This document shows positions 36,501 to 51,500 of a stretch of DNA of 64,000 nt, in pieces. The notes under the pieces were generated by a model, which did not search any database, was not told the origin of the DNA, and saw nothing but the letters and a program-made list of their open reading frames with translations. The stretch is taken from assembly GCF_031877795.1 (NCBI RefSeq), contig NC_133933.1, positions 94,385,552-94,449,551 on the forward strand. The letters are read 5' to 3'. The position numbers and the translations under genes are program-made. Position 1 is the stretch's first letter; the number at the start of each line of letters is the position of its first letter. The DNA is from Strix aluco. Taxonomy: Eukaryota > Chordata > Aves > Strigiformes > Strigidae.

Positions 36501-39500
36501 TTTTTTGTTACTGCCAGTCACTTTCACATTTTGAGATGATGGGAGCTAGTCAGACAGCTCTGTTATTTGCACTGTTTATAGCTTTCCATGTATCTTGTGT
36601 GGTCCTGCTACTGAAGATTTTCAGGAAACAGAATGTTGCTGTTTGTGTTGCAAATTACCCCAAGGCATGCTTGTCTCCTTCCAGCAGTATGACTGGTACC
36701 GCCTGTAATAAATGATAAACTAGTATTCAGTTTTCCTGACTATATCCTCATTTCACCACACACTGTAAACATGCTACTGATAACTTTTTCCATCATGACT
36801 CTTAAAACTGAAATGTTGCCCAATCTAGAATGTTTTTCAACACTGTTACCAGAATCTTCAGTATTATTCTGAAGTCAAGAAAGAACTATTAAAAATATAT
36901 TATCAACTAGTGAACTTCTTGATTTGTTGTATGAATGGGATATTTTAATTGCTTTTGTCTTTTTTAATAAACAGGTATTGCAATATTGGTTTGGATTTGC
37001 ATTTCTGCAATTCTGTATCTGTGTGCAAAGAAACCTGTTAGCTAGCTCTGGTACTTATAGTTAATCTACATCAGTTCTGGCTTCAAGTTCAGACACTTTT
37101 TTGTGTTCCTATTTAAGATTGCAAAGGTGTGTGAAAAAACTTGTCATTGTCAGAGAAGTATCTTACTAATGAATATTTTTGTTTGGTTTGTTTGTTTGGG
37201 TTTTTTTTATATGCACCCATCATACAAGTTTTTTGTGGTTGCTTATGTTGTTCAGATTATTCTGCACTGTATGTGGCCCAGTGCAGGTACCATATGGAGA
37301 CAGTAATTGGATCATGAGCAGTATAGTTGTGTCAGCTGTCGTAATAAACCTTGCCTCTTTAAGATGTTCAGGCATAGCACTACACTATCGTATGACAGGG
37401 TTGCTTCCAGCTTTAGAGGTAGCTCTGCTACTTGTTCCTGGATATTTGTACGCTGATCCACTCTGTGGTGCAGACATAAGTGCACACAGAACAGGGTTAT
37501 GTTGTGTATGAGATTCTTTGTGTTAGAATTCTTGATTCTTGATGCAGCAGAGCAGCAATGGCCTGATTTTTTTTTTTTAATATATTTTCAGAGACCTTAT
37601 ATTACAGCTTCAACCTTGTCTGTTGTTTCACGTAAATGCTTGCCTTCATGCTTACATGCCTTTACAGTATTTTTTATGACAAGGTTGTTTGGTATCTTTC
37701 AATGGCTGAAATAATCTGTAGTTTATGCCAGTGTGATAATATTTCTAGTGTCTTGAATTGTAATGTGATCAAATAAATGTTCTTTCTTTGGAATCAAAGG
37801 CAGTACCACTGCAGAGTCTTAACTACATTAAATAGTTTTCTCTGTAGAATATGCCTTCATTTTTTTGTGTATGAAATCCTGGATGTTTTCTGGTGTTTGT
37901 GGTGAGCTAACAAGTATGTGTGGTACATCTCTTATCTGTCTAATTATTTTGAAGATGAATTATCTAACTACCTAAACAATCTTTTAGAATTTAAATGTTC
38001 TTCAAAGTAGTGTAGCAAAGTGTCCTTTAAATGCACGTGTGGAATGGCAAATAATGTTTTTGGGATGTGTTGTATTTTCTAGGTTATCTGCTGGATCCTA
38101 ATGGAGAAAAATGTGTAACTGCACCTCGCCAAGTTTCTGCTCTACACCATAAAGATATCTCTGTGTCCTTGGTCTCTGCAAGTGATGGCGCTACAGTATG
38201 CGTTACTGAAAGAGGAGATATTTATTTACTTGCAGACTATCAGTGCAAAAAGATGGCTTCAAAGTATGTGCTATTTTTCTAATTTGTCATGAAGAACAAT
38301 AGGTGAAGATTTCACTGTAGTCTTATACTTGCAAGCTATTTTCAAGATTTTTGTGCCTTAGGTAGAGATAATACAGTGCTCCCCTGAGTTTTCTTCATTT
38401 GCAATTCTTTCATATGAACTGAGGCTATCTTGTTTGTTTATTTGTTTTTGTTATTAGATGAGGCTAAGGTGCCACTCACTGTTTACCAAAGGTACTTAAA
38501 AAAAATATACTAGGAGGAAATATTTTGTGCCACAGGTGTAAAAATATTGAAATTGGTATTTTTTTTTGTTCTTCTGTTATCCTGAATTTGTATAAATGCA
38601 TCTTGATAGAGGTGTTGAAGATCTGTTTGAAGATGCTGTTCTATTTCGTTATGTTGTTATGATTTTGAATTAGTAAGTTGGGGTCTGAATTTCATGATTA
38701 ATGTGTGGATATGTTATGTTATAAAGGGTAATTTAAGTTTCAGTGGGGACCTTGTGACATTATCTGGTCCGTGTGCTAAAACCTGGATGTAAAAACCTGT
38801 TGAAGAAACTGGGCCCATCACTCATAAATTTAGGAAATGATTTGATCCCGTTCTCTCTTAGTTTGCAATAACAGTTTAGAAGAGATAATTAGCATTTTTG
38901 CCCAGTTAACTCCCAGTTAGCTAAATTCTAACAGTATTTATTGACATATTGTAGCTTAGTCATTATTTTATACTTCATTTTCTACATGGTTGTAAGTTAA
39001 GGTGCTGCCACTTGCAGAAACCTAATACTATGTACTGTGCTCTTATACTAAGAAACCGAAAACAGATAACATGCATGGTTTTGATCAGGTAGAGAAACAA
39101 AACCCACCAAAAACCTGAAGAAATGTCCTACTGGTATAGCATAGGTCTTTTAATAGAAACAGATAAATGAAGTTTATACAACTAAAATTTTCGTAGTGCT
39201 GATGATCAAAGCTAAATCATATACTGGTTTTTACTTTATGGAATTTTGTGAAGAACCTGTAGATATGATGTGACTTACTTAAAAGCAAAGCAAAAATTAC
39301 AATCTACCAATAGTATTTTATTAGCAGTTATGTTGGTAATACCAGTGGGGAGAAACTAAACTTAAGTAAAGTAAAAAAGTAAACTTTTCAGTGTTGCTAC
39401 CACAACTATGTTTTTTTAACTCCTTCTCTAAATGAAACAGGTAACTGTCATAGAAGCAACATAAGTACCCAATAAAGAAATACTAATTTAACCTTTTGTG

Positions 39501-42500
39501 TTCTTCCAGACAGCTAAACCTTAAAAAAGTTCTTGTTAATGGGGGATATTTGGAATATAAGGTAGATACCCAGCATCTTAAAGAAAATGGGGGTCAGAAG
39601 ATTTGCATTCTAGCGCTGGACGAAGCTGGAAGAGTAAGTTGTGTTCCTAGAAATCATGACTATATAGCAAGCTGCATACTGATTAATCAAACTTTAAACA
39701 TGACAGGACAGAATCATGCATAGAAAATACCCAATTAATTTCTGTAAAGCTGCTAGTAATTTTTTTTTTTAAAGGGCTATGGAAAGACTACCAAAGTAAT
39801 ATATGGGAGTTTAGTTTTAAATCTGAGAACGTCTAATGGCTTTCAGTGAAGGTGTAAATGCCTTTGTTTTTATGCACATAAGTGGATATATAGTGTACAT
39901 GGTCTGGTTTTTTTTGTTTTTTTTTTTTTCCGTCTGTCCTCTCATCCCACGTATCCAGTCACCTTTACACTCTCCAGAAATAGTCTCAGAAATAGTCTCT
40001 GTACTTGAAGTTTTAGAGCCTTTGCTCAAAAGCAGCTGTTCTGTAGAGGAGATGTCCCTTTTATTGTTGAAAAGTTGCAGCTAAACCTGGTGAATGGTTT
40101 AGTATTTATAGTTAAGTGTAGACACACTGTTGTCCTAGAACTGGAATACTGTGGTGGATTTATTGTTTTCTTCCCTCCTTCTTTCATAGAGTAACAGTTT
40201 ATAGGACCGTTCAAAACCCCAGCCTTTTCTGGATCTGCTTACTGTGAGATCTGAACCTTCAGTGCCATCTAGTGGTGTTTACAAAAAGGTCTTGTTACAG
40301 AAATGCTGCCTTAAAGAATGTTAAAAACTGAGCTTGTATATCAAAATAGGGAGCAGTGTGGGTATTTCATTTTCTTTCCTTGCCTTTGACTGAATAATAT
40401 TTTGGAATGATCTTATCTGTTTGTTAGGTCATTAGTTGTCTCAGAGTTTATAAACTCCCAGTTCAGTATTTGTTCACGTGAGGTTTAGCCTCTGACATCT
40501 GTAGTGTTGATAGTGCCCTTTCAACATCTTTGGGACATTGCTTTAGCAGTAGGAAACTGCTTTGTCTTCCTGCATCGGTGCAACTATGTCAGCCTACAAT
40601 TCATATCTTCCCATGCTGAATACTGACTGGCAAATGCTGCGATCTGTAGTGCTTTTAGGTATTATAAATTACTGAGTAGGGAGGGGGGTGGGATCTTAAT
40701 ACTTTTGCTTCCAGAATCGGTGCTTCCTGGTCTGGCTTGATTGTACTCTCTTTAAGAGAGTACTGTTTAGCCTAGAAAAGAGAAGGCTCAAGGGGGATCT
40801 TACCAGTGTATATACATGAAGGGAAGATATAAAGATGGAGCCAGGCTCTTTTCAGTGGTGCCCAGGGATAGAACCAGAGGCAGTGGGCACAAACTGAAAT
40901 GGGAGGCTCTGAGTATCAGGAACTGTAAGCGTGATTGAGCATTGGCACAGGTTGCCCATGGAAGTTGTGGAGTCTCCATCCTTGGAGATACTTAAAAGCT
41001 GTCTGGACACAGTCCTGGGCAATTGGCTCTGGGTGGCCCTGCTTGAGCGGGGGGCTGGACTAGATAACCTCCACAGGTCCCTTCCAGCCTCAACCATTCT
41101 GTGATTCTGTAGTGCTCAAGCGAGGGGAAAGGTAATAGGTTACTCATACTATTTTGCCCCCTCATGTAGGTGTTAATAGACCTGTGCAGGCCCTTCAATG
41201 GGGGAAGATGAAAGCCTGACTTTAATGCCACTAATGCCGCATCTGGGCTTTACCTTGTGTGGGATTGTTGCTTCCTGCTCTCTTCTTTCAGACACCTACA
41301 GTATACGTTGTTGGGGTCCTGCTGTGCATTGAGTTCTTCCTGTTTCTGTTGAATGTTTTGAATTTTGTGTTTGGTCATGATCTCCATTCCAAAACCTTGG
41401 CTGGTACAGAGAAAGTTGAGATTTTTGACAAACAATTAACAGGAAATGGATTAAACTTTTTGGTGTGCTAAACCAGTTTTTTTTGGTGTCCAAACCAATT
41501 GGACATATTTGTAAATTAAGAACTAGATTAAACTTGTTTCTTGACTTGACAACACCTTTGGCTGTTGTTGTTGAAGTGTCAGTAAAAACTGTTCTATAGA
41601 TGACTGATGTGAAGATGTTTGAATATTCAGAGAAGCTTTTCAAATGCCCTTCATAGGCAAATGGATCTTGATATCATGATAGATTTTCCCCGTTTTACTT
41701 GGGGGTTCTTTGTAAGAGATGCTCATAACACTTCAAGATACAGTTTTGAAGAATGTCTTTGTTCTTTTATATGCAACTTCGAGGTGGCATGTTCTTGCTT
41801 GTGTTTGAAAAAAGCAATGTGTAATATGTAACTGCTTTTAAATGATACAAAGATATTTCCCCTTTCTCTGAAAAAATGATATTATAGGTGTTTTGCTGGA
41901 AGTCATCTAACAACTCCATGAAGCAGTGTCGTTGGGTGTATGGCCGGCAAGTCTTCATGTCCGATGTTGCTTTAAATGGGAACGAAATAATGTTTGTCAC
42001 ACAGGATGGTGAAGCCTTTACAGGGAAGTGGCTGGAAGAAGGGAGAAAAATCTCAGAAAAGAAAGGTTAGCTGTGATTTCTTAATGTTTTTAAGCACTTC
42101 AAATCAATATAAAAGTTTAATTGAACCTTTACAGTGTCTAACAATATTATGTGGTGAGTTGTGGCTGACGGTTGGTAGCATTGACCACTACTGTTCTCTT
42201 TCCTCAGTAATATTAAGATTTACTTACTTTGCAGCCTTCAGTTAACCTTCAGGGGGAGATTTCCAGGAAGAAAAGTACTTCTGAAGTAGCACAAGGGTCC
42301 AGTGTAATGATCTTGTCACACATATTGGATGACCAGTCCTAAGAGACTGGCATTGAACAAGAGAAGGAGCATGTACTTGCTTGCACTGCTAAGTCTGTGT
42401 ACCCTTATCATGTTTCCCAGACTCTTATCTGGGAAGAGATAATTTCAGGGTGCAGAGAAATTTCCACCTTATTAACTTGGCTCATATTGCTGAGAGTAGG

Positions 42501-45500
42501 TCCTCATAGATTGTTTTTCTGCGAGGAAGATACCTGTCTACTACAGGACAAAGTTTTAATTGAAACTGTCAACTCTGTTTATGTAGGGATCTTAAAACTA
42601 TGGATAAAAATGGATTTATATCCAACCTGGGATGTATTTGAACTTATAGCTTTATGTTGCAGTTCTACCTCCTTTGATACTGAGATTCCATATTTAGTTT
42701 TATCAGTCCATTTTTTCATTCTTTCACAGCAGAGATCTTTCCTCTGTTGCTCAGAGTTGCATACTAGTTTTACTCTGTTGCTACTTTCTTTTATTCTACA
42801 TGTCACATAGTTTCCTCATTACAGAGGCACCAAAGACATCTCCTTTTCATTCTGTCCTGGTATGTGTCTGTAAGCACTCTCTTATGCTCGTTGCTGTTCT
42901 TTTTGTCATTTTAGTATCTTCAAGGAAACTTCAGAATGCAGACCTGTTGGCTAGTTGAATGTCTAGTTCAGTTCACTGATTTGTAATGAATGAGAGCTGC
43001 TGCTTTTTTGAAAGGTTTTAATGAATGTGGCGAATGGCGTGCATGTTTTCAGTTATCCAGTTCTTAGAAAATAATCCAGCATTCAGAGAATATCACATTT
43101 TTTCAACAGTATTTTGTTAGTTTGGGTACAATTTAAACAGATATAATATGAAGTCTGAAGGCAATTGTATTATATCTGCTATAACTGATGAAAAGAAAGC
43201 GTTGTGTTGTACACTGATGCACAGCTCGTTTCGTTCCACAAGAAGTTGCATTGAATGTTAGATGGAGTGTTTTTCCTTTATATGAAGAAGTGGTAAAACA
43301 CTTCCACAAGAAGTTCTGGATAAAAACTCTCCTATATTTAATGTAAAGTCTTATACTTAAAACATCTTCCTGCATTTCAGTTAAGCAAGCTGAAATCTTC
43401 AGTATAATTTAGCCTTATTCAGTGACTTCATCAATTGACTTACAGAAGTCATACATCTTGCCTTTTTGTTACAACAGTTGCATTTTAATTAGCAAGACCT
43501 TTCTGTAGTTTTTTTAATCTCTTTTTTTTTTTAGCAGAGTTTGTATCGAACCTTCAGAATTCTTCATGTGATGTGTCTTGTGAACATGATACAAACAGTG
43601 TGTATGAAAGAATTCGACTTCAGAAGCTTACTTTTGTCCACCGAGCTGTTAGTATTGCCACTGATCCTAATGGTTGCAATTTTGCTGTTTTACAGTCAGA
43701 TCCTAAAACAAGGTATATTTAAAATATCAACAGCTGTAATTTTTCTCTTTTTTTTTTGTGTGTGATTGCAATGAAATCATTCTGCTTTTCAAAACCATTT
43801 TTTGGCTCATACAGAAGTCATGGTAAATATCGTTATCCATGCTGCTAGAGAATAGCGCTTATTAGTAAACAACTGTATTAAAGTTACACAAAGACCTTAG
43901 CTTATATATTTGCATAATTAGTATAGATAGTGATGATGTTTTATCTAAAGTGTTGAAGGCAAGCATTTGTGATGTATTTCTTGGCACAGTCTGAGCTCTA
44001 AATACTGTAGAAATTCACCCCTTCATTAATCACCAATAATCAGCTTTTAAATAAAAGTGAAAAGTGGATCTTTATTTGTTTGGAAAAAATGTTTCAAGTA
44101 AAATGAGTAAATAGAATACTGAACCATGTTCCTTGTGCTTTCATAATAGTTCCGAATATATCTGATAAATAAGTAAATATTAGCTTTTTTTCATATTGCC
44201 TTGAATTGTAATATGAAATACAGCAAACATTTCCATTTTTTTTTGTTTTAAAAAGTAAGATGCAGATAAAGTAGTTCTGATAATACAAATTTACTGACTA
44301 CATTATAAAGACAAAATACTATATTTGATATTCTGAAGCTAGACATATCTTACATATGTGGTTTAATTGCCTAAATACCGTATTATTCATTCTTGCTATA
44401 AAAAATAGGTCAAAAATTACTGAGGAGTCCAGCAATGTAAGAAATAACCCAAACAAACCCAGTGGAAACAACCTCACCCTCTTCATTAAACATGCTATGT
44501 AAAACTTTATGGAACTTGTAAATAGTGGGGTTTTTGATGAATTTCATTTTGTTCTAGTCTCTATGAAATTCCAAGTGTGTCATTATCAAGTTTTGGAGAG
44601 GATTTTGGCAAACTGCTAGATGAAACAGATGAAATGGACAGCATCCATGATGTGACTTTTCAGATTGGCACTAGAACTTACCCCGTGCACAAATATATCT
44701 TGGCAGTACGCTCTGACTTCTTCAAGAAGCTCTTTGTTTCCAGTGACAACCAGCTAGACACTCCAGACATCTACCGTAAAGATGAAGATGCTGTTGGATG
44801 TGATATTTATGTAATAGAGAAAGTTCATCCGGATCTGTTTGCATACCTTCTGCAGTTCATGTACACTGATACTTGTGATCTTTTGACTCACGGTTATAAG
44901 CCAAAAATCCTGCATAAAGGAAAATCAGAAGAATATCAAGATACTTTAATTTCTAACCTGAGCAAAATGAGTTTTGATGAAAATGTTAATGGAAAGTCTG
45001 CATTTGAGATTTATAGAAATAATCAAGTGCAAGTTATAAATGAAAAACAGAAGAGCAAATCTAAAAAAGGCAAAGTTGCTGGTGAAGAAGCTAACCTTAT
45101 AAAAATGTTGCAAAGTGCTGCAAAGAAGTTTGGACTCAGCAATTTAAGTGGAAGGTAGGTGAAAGGAAGTGCATTTATATCCTGGCAAGCTCTTCATGGA
45201 GTGTTTTTATGTAAGCTGGTCTAACTTTAGTTGTTATTGAAGTAGAAGGCTAGTTGGGGTTGGTACGTTTGCCTTTTTGTTTGTTATATTGTTCGTAATT
45301 ATAAACATTTACAGCACCCACCGTGTCATCTCTTTAAATCTACATCAGTTTGTTCTGATGCTCTTCGCTAAGAGAAGACATGTATCACCTTTTCAAATAA
45401 TGTCAGAAGCAGACTTTCAAAGTATGATTATGTACTTAAAGCATAAATTTTCAGTAGGCTTCTATATGATGGAAATGTGCTGTTGACCCTTATTGTGTCC

Positions 45501-48500
45501 TAGAACTTCTTGGACATTTGTATTTAAATCATTTGTCCTGTGTATCTTTTAAGGCATGATCTCTCTGAGACTTGACATCTAATGCAAATCATCTGACTTA
45601 CCAAAATGACTGTTATAAAACATCAGTACTTGCTTTGTTACAGAGAGCTGGTCTAATTGAGTTTTGGATTGATGACTACAGACCACAGCATAGAAATTCT
45701 TCTAGTTTTTCCATAGACAATGAACATATTTAGCATACAACGCAAAGCGAAGCTAAATTCTTGTTTAACTGATGCATTTTCAATGTTACATGGTGAAACT
45801 AATGGAATTGAGACCAAATGTCTCTGTAGCGCTGTATTACTCAGTTGTTTGTTTTTTTTCCTTGCATTTCCCTTTTCCTTTCAAAGGAGGGAATGAGCTT
45901 TTGCAGGGCAGTTTTCTTCACTGTATTTTTTGCAAACACTATAATTAATCAGCAAAGATGTGAAGCTGCTGCTAAAACTGAATTCCCAAGTAAAATTTCC
46001 ATGTTAGGGCACTTTCTCTTTGAAAGTGTATTGCTTTGTAATCCACCAGCAGCACTCCTGTGTCTTTACTATCCCATTCAAAAGCCTCCTTGATGAATTA
46101 GGGTGCTAAAGAAGCCTGTGCTGAAGTATGCAGCTCTTCCAAACCACTATCTTTGCTCAGATAACTGACCAGTAGCAGTATATATAACTCCTAGATTTTT
46201 GACCCAGTGGTGTTGGACTTTGGCCTTAACTATAGCAGTATAGCTTTCATCTAAGATAATAAATAAGATAACTAAGATGTGGAAATAATGTCAGTTACAT
46301 TTTACATCTGCAGCAAAGACTTTCAAGTAACAACTGGCCCTTTCTAGTTTTCTGTGATGAATGATTTTGATCCTTTTTCATATTCACAATATGAGCCCAC
46401 TGAAGTGCATTACTTCGTGAAACTGTTCTTAATGGTTTGAACTCTATGCTAATTGTGTTACTTACTTCTAACGTTAATGATTTGCAGGTTGGATGGAGTC
46501 AGGTTAGAAAATGGAAAAATTAATGTTGTCAACAAGAAGAATGGGAACAAACCAAAGTTAAATCAGAAGAAATGGTAAACTTTTTATATCAAGCTTTCCC
46601 TACCCCTGCTGTCTTCCTTTTATGTCATCTCTTTATCTGTTGAGTGTAGGCTAAGGTTGATCAGTTGTATTTTAACTTCTGGTGTACACTTGTCTCTTTC
46701 ACAGTAACTCATGTTTGGAAGTTCTCTGTAGATGCGCATAGACTAATCTATGAGTTAGTAATCTGGGATAGATTATGTATGGTATATTTTTGCTTCTTTT
46801 TGCTGTACATTAATGTGTTCTGCAGATTAACTGTGTCATAGAATAATAATGCCAGGAGAAATGTGGGTAATCCAGTCTAAAGCAGTTTGACTTTTGCAAA
46901 TACACTTGCTGTGACAGTAAGACTACATGGATTGGAAATAAGCAAAAATATAATATTTTTTGTAATTAAGAAAATCTCTGGAATATCTTTCAATAGAAAA
47001 ATTCCTTATGCTTTTATCAAAGTGATGTTTGTTTTTTTAATTCCATTGGGTCATTGGGTTATTTATACCCAAAGGCTTGAATAGTCTACTTACATAGTAA
47101 AAGCTACATCGCATAAAAGTAGCTTTTTCACAGAATTTGGATTAGTTTATTCTTAAAATGCATTGCCAAAGCTTATAGAAGCTACTAATAGAAAAGAAAT
47201 TACTAATGACATAGACCATTTAAGATTGACTAAAATTAGCCATAATTAATTTATTTGGTCATAGCAGTTTTGAAACAGTAATTGACTGTGTTTTGAAGGA
47301 AATACTTCAGATGGAATTTTGAGAGTTCAAATTTGGATAAAAAAATTTCTCTCTTGAAACTATCATGCCTGTACTTCTGGGTTCATATTATATGATATTA
47401 TTAAAGTTCATGTGTGTTTTATTTTGAAGGATAAATCCTAACTTGCCAAAGTAAGCATTTATTTGTAGAGTTTACAACTTGTAGCTCTTCGGAATAGTCA
47501 CAGTTCTGATCCTATTAAATATCTTCTAGTTCGTACCTCTGCGATGTGACCCTGAAATCTTTAGATGGAAAGGAATTCCCGTGTCATAAATGTGTACTTT
47601 GTGCAAGACTTGGTATGTGTGTGTATTTTTATATATATATATATATATAAAATATAAGTAGTGTTGTCTTTTTTTTAACTGACATTTTATTGCATTTTGA
47701 ACTGAAATGCCTTTCTTTACAGATTATTTTCACAGCATGTTAAGCAGCTCATGGATTGAGGTAAGCTTGCCAATAAACATGTGTGGTGGTGTGTTTTGTT
47801 GCATCAAATAAGTGACAGCTTTTCAGTTTTTCCTAGAATAACATATCCTAAATACTGGGGAAGAGGAAAGGCTGGAGTCTTGGATCCTGTTTGCAAGAAA
47901 CAAACAAAAAACCCCACGTTTTTGGCTACTCTGTATTTGTACTATTGAGATTGTGTATTAAATGAGAGTAATAAATGTAATAATGTATATCAAAGGAAAC
48001 TAAAGTATTACTTTTGTTTTAGAGGTTTATCTTGAGTTAGTTCATGGATTTATAAAAGCTGCTGGACTGTTCCTGTGGGATGCTGCTTTGGATGAATTTT
48101 CATTTTCTTTCTATAAAAGATCTTACAATTTAAATAGTATGCAGTATGGAATAGCTTTTCATATGTACTGCATGAAAGATACAGCAGAACTGAGAGTCAA
48201 TGTGTGGAATCTCTAGTTGACTTTTACTGTTAATGAAATAGAGTTTATCAGGGACTATTCCACTTAATCATCAGCTGCTGATTCAAAAGGTATAGATCTT
48301 TTATTTGTCTTGGTTCCTGTTTGCTAGCTGTATATCAATGCCCTGGTTGTTCCTGGACATTGTAATTTCGCTAAATGCCTCTGTTTAAGTATCTAAATAC
48401 TATTGATAATGCTTGTTGAAAGAGAGGAAAGGTGTAAATGGAGAAGCATTTTTCAGAGGCTGAAAGCTGAAGCAGTGTTCAAGAGTTTTCTCAACTTTAG

Positions 48501-51500
48501 AGCTTTTTAGCAATGTGTAAATCTAAGAACCTGGCAAAGTACTGGCAGTTTTCTCGCTGCTTAACAGAACTTCACCTGTCCTCTGTTACTGTACTGCTTT
48601 TCCTCAGTCGGCCCTGAGGAAACATATCTGAAATGGTGTGAGACAAGTGATTGATTTATGGGGTTTTTTTAAGTGTCGAATGTCCATTTGTATAATTGAG
48701 TTCTATATCAGTTATATGTAGTTCGTAAGTTATCTATTATTTTGTAAGTAAATCTAAATCGTACTAAATTCATAAGTATTTTGTGGGTCATGTGCTCTAG
48801 ATGTTGTATAACAATCTTAATGTCTGTAATAATAGGTTTTTAACCCTCAGATGGGAAATATGTCAATACCAGTAGCATGTTCTAAAGCAAGAAAAATCTT
48901 CTAGTATAAAGCTTTGTTTCAGTACCACCTGAAATAAATCAAAGTTGTTAAGCAGTGATGTTGCATAAACTTGAATGATGACAATTACATGATTTAATGG
49001 CTAACGTTTGCTCATACAAAAGCTTTGTGTTAATAGTTAAGATGGTTCTTCAAATGGAGGGTTTGCTGAGGACCTTGTTTTCTGAGGGACGTAGTGGCTA
49101 ACTTAATTTTATTCTTGCATGGGAACTTGTGATTTCACTGGATCTTTTACCTTGAAAGAAAAGCAGTTCAGTACTTGCATAGGGGATTCCTATTATTTCC
49201 ACTTTTAGACAACTGTGGGCAAAATAATATAATCAAGGAGGATTGTTAGAGGAGATGCTCAAACTGATGAAACACTGAGCTGTTTCATGGATATTTATTC
49301 AGAAGTTTGAGCAGATTTTAATTGCTCTACTACAATCAATTCTTAATTGAAGAACTTGAACAGATTTTGTGCAGATGCTTAATTGTTTAACTTTGAAAAT
49401 GTGACCCTCAGTCTGAGTCACTTGCTAAATATAATTTCTGTTTTAATTTTGTATTTTATTCCAAGTAGTCAGCTTCTTTTACTCATTTTGTTGTTTTTTT
49501 TAATCCTTTTGCGTTTTAGGCTTCCTGTTGTTCAGCTCTGGAAATGCCAATCCATTCTGACATACTACAGATAATTGTAGATTACCTGTACACAGATGAA
49601 GCTCTTGCAATAAAAGGTGCCATTGATAAATTTTCAACTCAGCTGTAGCTCCTGCAATTTTTATATTTTTAAGATAGAAATTCAATACTTAATATGTTTG
49701 TGTTGAAGTTTTATGCAGAAAATGTAAATTTTTGTGAGTCTTGCTTTAGGTTTTGAGGTGATAGCTGTACCCCGGGCCTTTTTGTACCTTTTCTTTAGTT
49801 TGCCAAGCTGCAGTTTTCCTTTTCCTTCCTTCTCTTGCTTAAAAAAAATGACTGTTTGTGCTGTGAAAATCCCATCAAAATTTGCAAAGCCGTTACATTT
49901 GTCCTTTGGTAAGTCTCATTGAAGCTCTATGTGTTATAGTTGCTTTTGACTTGCCCAGAGTGTTTACGTGATGCCTTGTTTTTCAGATTCTCAAAATGTG
50001 GAATTCATATGTAATGTTCTTGTGGTAGCAGACCAACTTCTTATATCCAGACTCAAAGAAATCTGTGAAGTAGCCATTGCAGAAAGACGTGAGTTCTTCC
50101 ACTTGTATTATAAAGGGTTAGAGAATAAAAAAATCCTTTCTTTAGAAAGGATTAGTGTTCTTGCCTGTTTCAGCACAGAATTATTTGTGTATGTTCCTTT
50201 GCTCTGATTACCTTTTTCTGTTCATTGCCTATCTGTTAACAATTGCTTCTTTAGTCTGGATGATACTCTAGGTTAGCATAATCTTCCATTCCTTATGCGT
50301 TGTTGTCTTCATCTCAAGCTCTTTTATAGAAGAAAAAAAAGTTAAAAAAGCAAAAAGCAAAAAAAACCCCACCCCCAAACCACGGCAACAAATAACCCAA
50401 ACTTTTATAAAACCTTCATTTCATTGAATTCAAACTCTTGTCTTTACAACATGATAAAATGAATTCTGTTTCTATTTCTGTACTTGTATTAAGTTCTGCT
50501 AGTTCTTCTGTTGTTTGTTTGACACAATGTTGTTTCTGTATGGCTATGAAGATCTGTCTCTTCTCAAAAACACTTAGGTGTTGTTGCTTAGCTTGATAGA
50601 AGAAGCCGGCATACAATTCTTGCTTGGCATTTCTTAGTGACTTACATGTTTTTAATATCTCTTCCCACTAACCCTTCACCTCCCTTTTTTTCCTTTCTCC
50701 CTGCTAAAGGAACATTTGGATCTCTAAGAACTGTTTATGCTGCGTATGAAACTTGCTATCTTTAACTTTCTTTTTCCCCTTTATTTTGGGCTGATGAGTT
50801 TCAATATATTGAAACTGATTGTAGGTAGGGCCCTTCTATTTTTGTGAAGCAACCATTGAGTTCAAGCTGCTACAAAGTTATGTGGAGCTTGTTGTAGTTT
50901 ATGGGCATTTGAGCATTAGCATTTTTTCTAGGAATGGAAACGTATATTATATGTTTCAGTAACTAGATCACGCTGTGCAATAAGTCTTAAAAACTGCTGC
51001 GTGATATTGTAGCACATTATCCAATCTGGTTTGTTGTGTTTCTTCTTTGCAGTTACTTTAAAGAATGCTGCCGAGCTGTTGGAGTTCTCAGCCATGTATA
51101 ATGCTGAACAGTTAAAACTGTCCTGCTTGCAGTTCATAGGACTCAATATGGCAGCTTTGCTTGAAGCAAGGTAAGGAGGAATGCAAATGTATTCATGTAC
51201 TAGCTGTTAAATTCAGACATCCCAAAAAGTCAAAAGGCTTGGAAGAACTAATAGGAGTAGTTAAATGTTAAAATACAATTGAATGCGACTAGTTTAAAGG
51301 GAGGCTCATTTTTGCCAGACAGGGAGAGAGAAACTAGTTAAATATCTGTACTTATTGTACCAGTTCTATAGTATGAAACCCTATGTCACAAAACCTCTTT
51401 TGACTTCAGTGGGCTTTGACATTAGGCCTAATCTTGTTCAGGTTTTTAAAATTGATTTTGAAGATGCATAAAAGTGCTGTGGTTTTTCTGTTGTTTGGTT

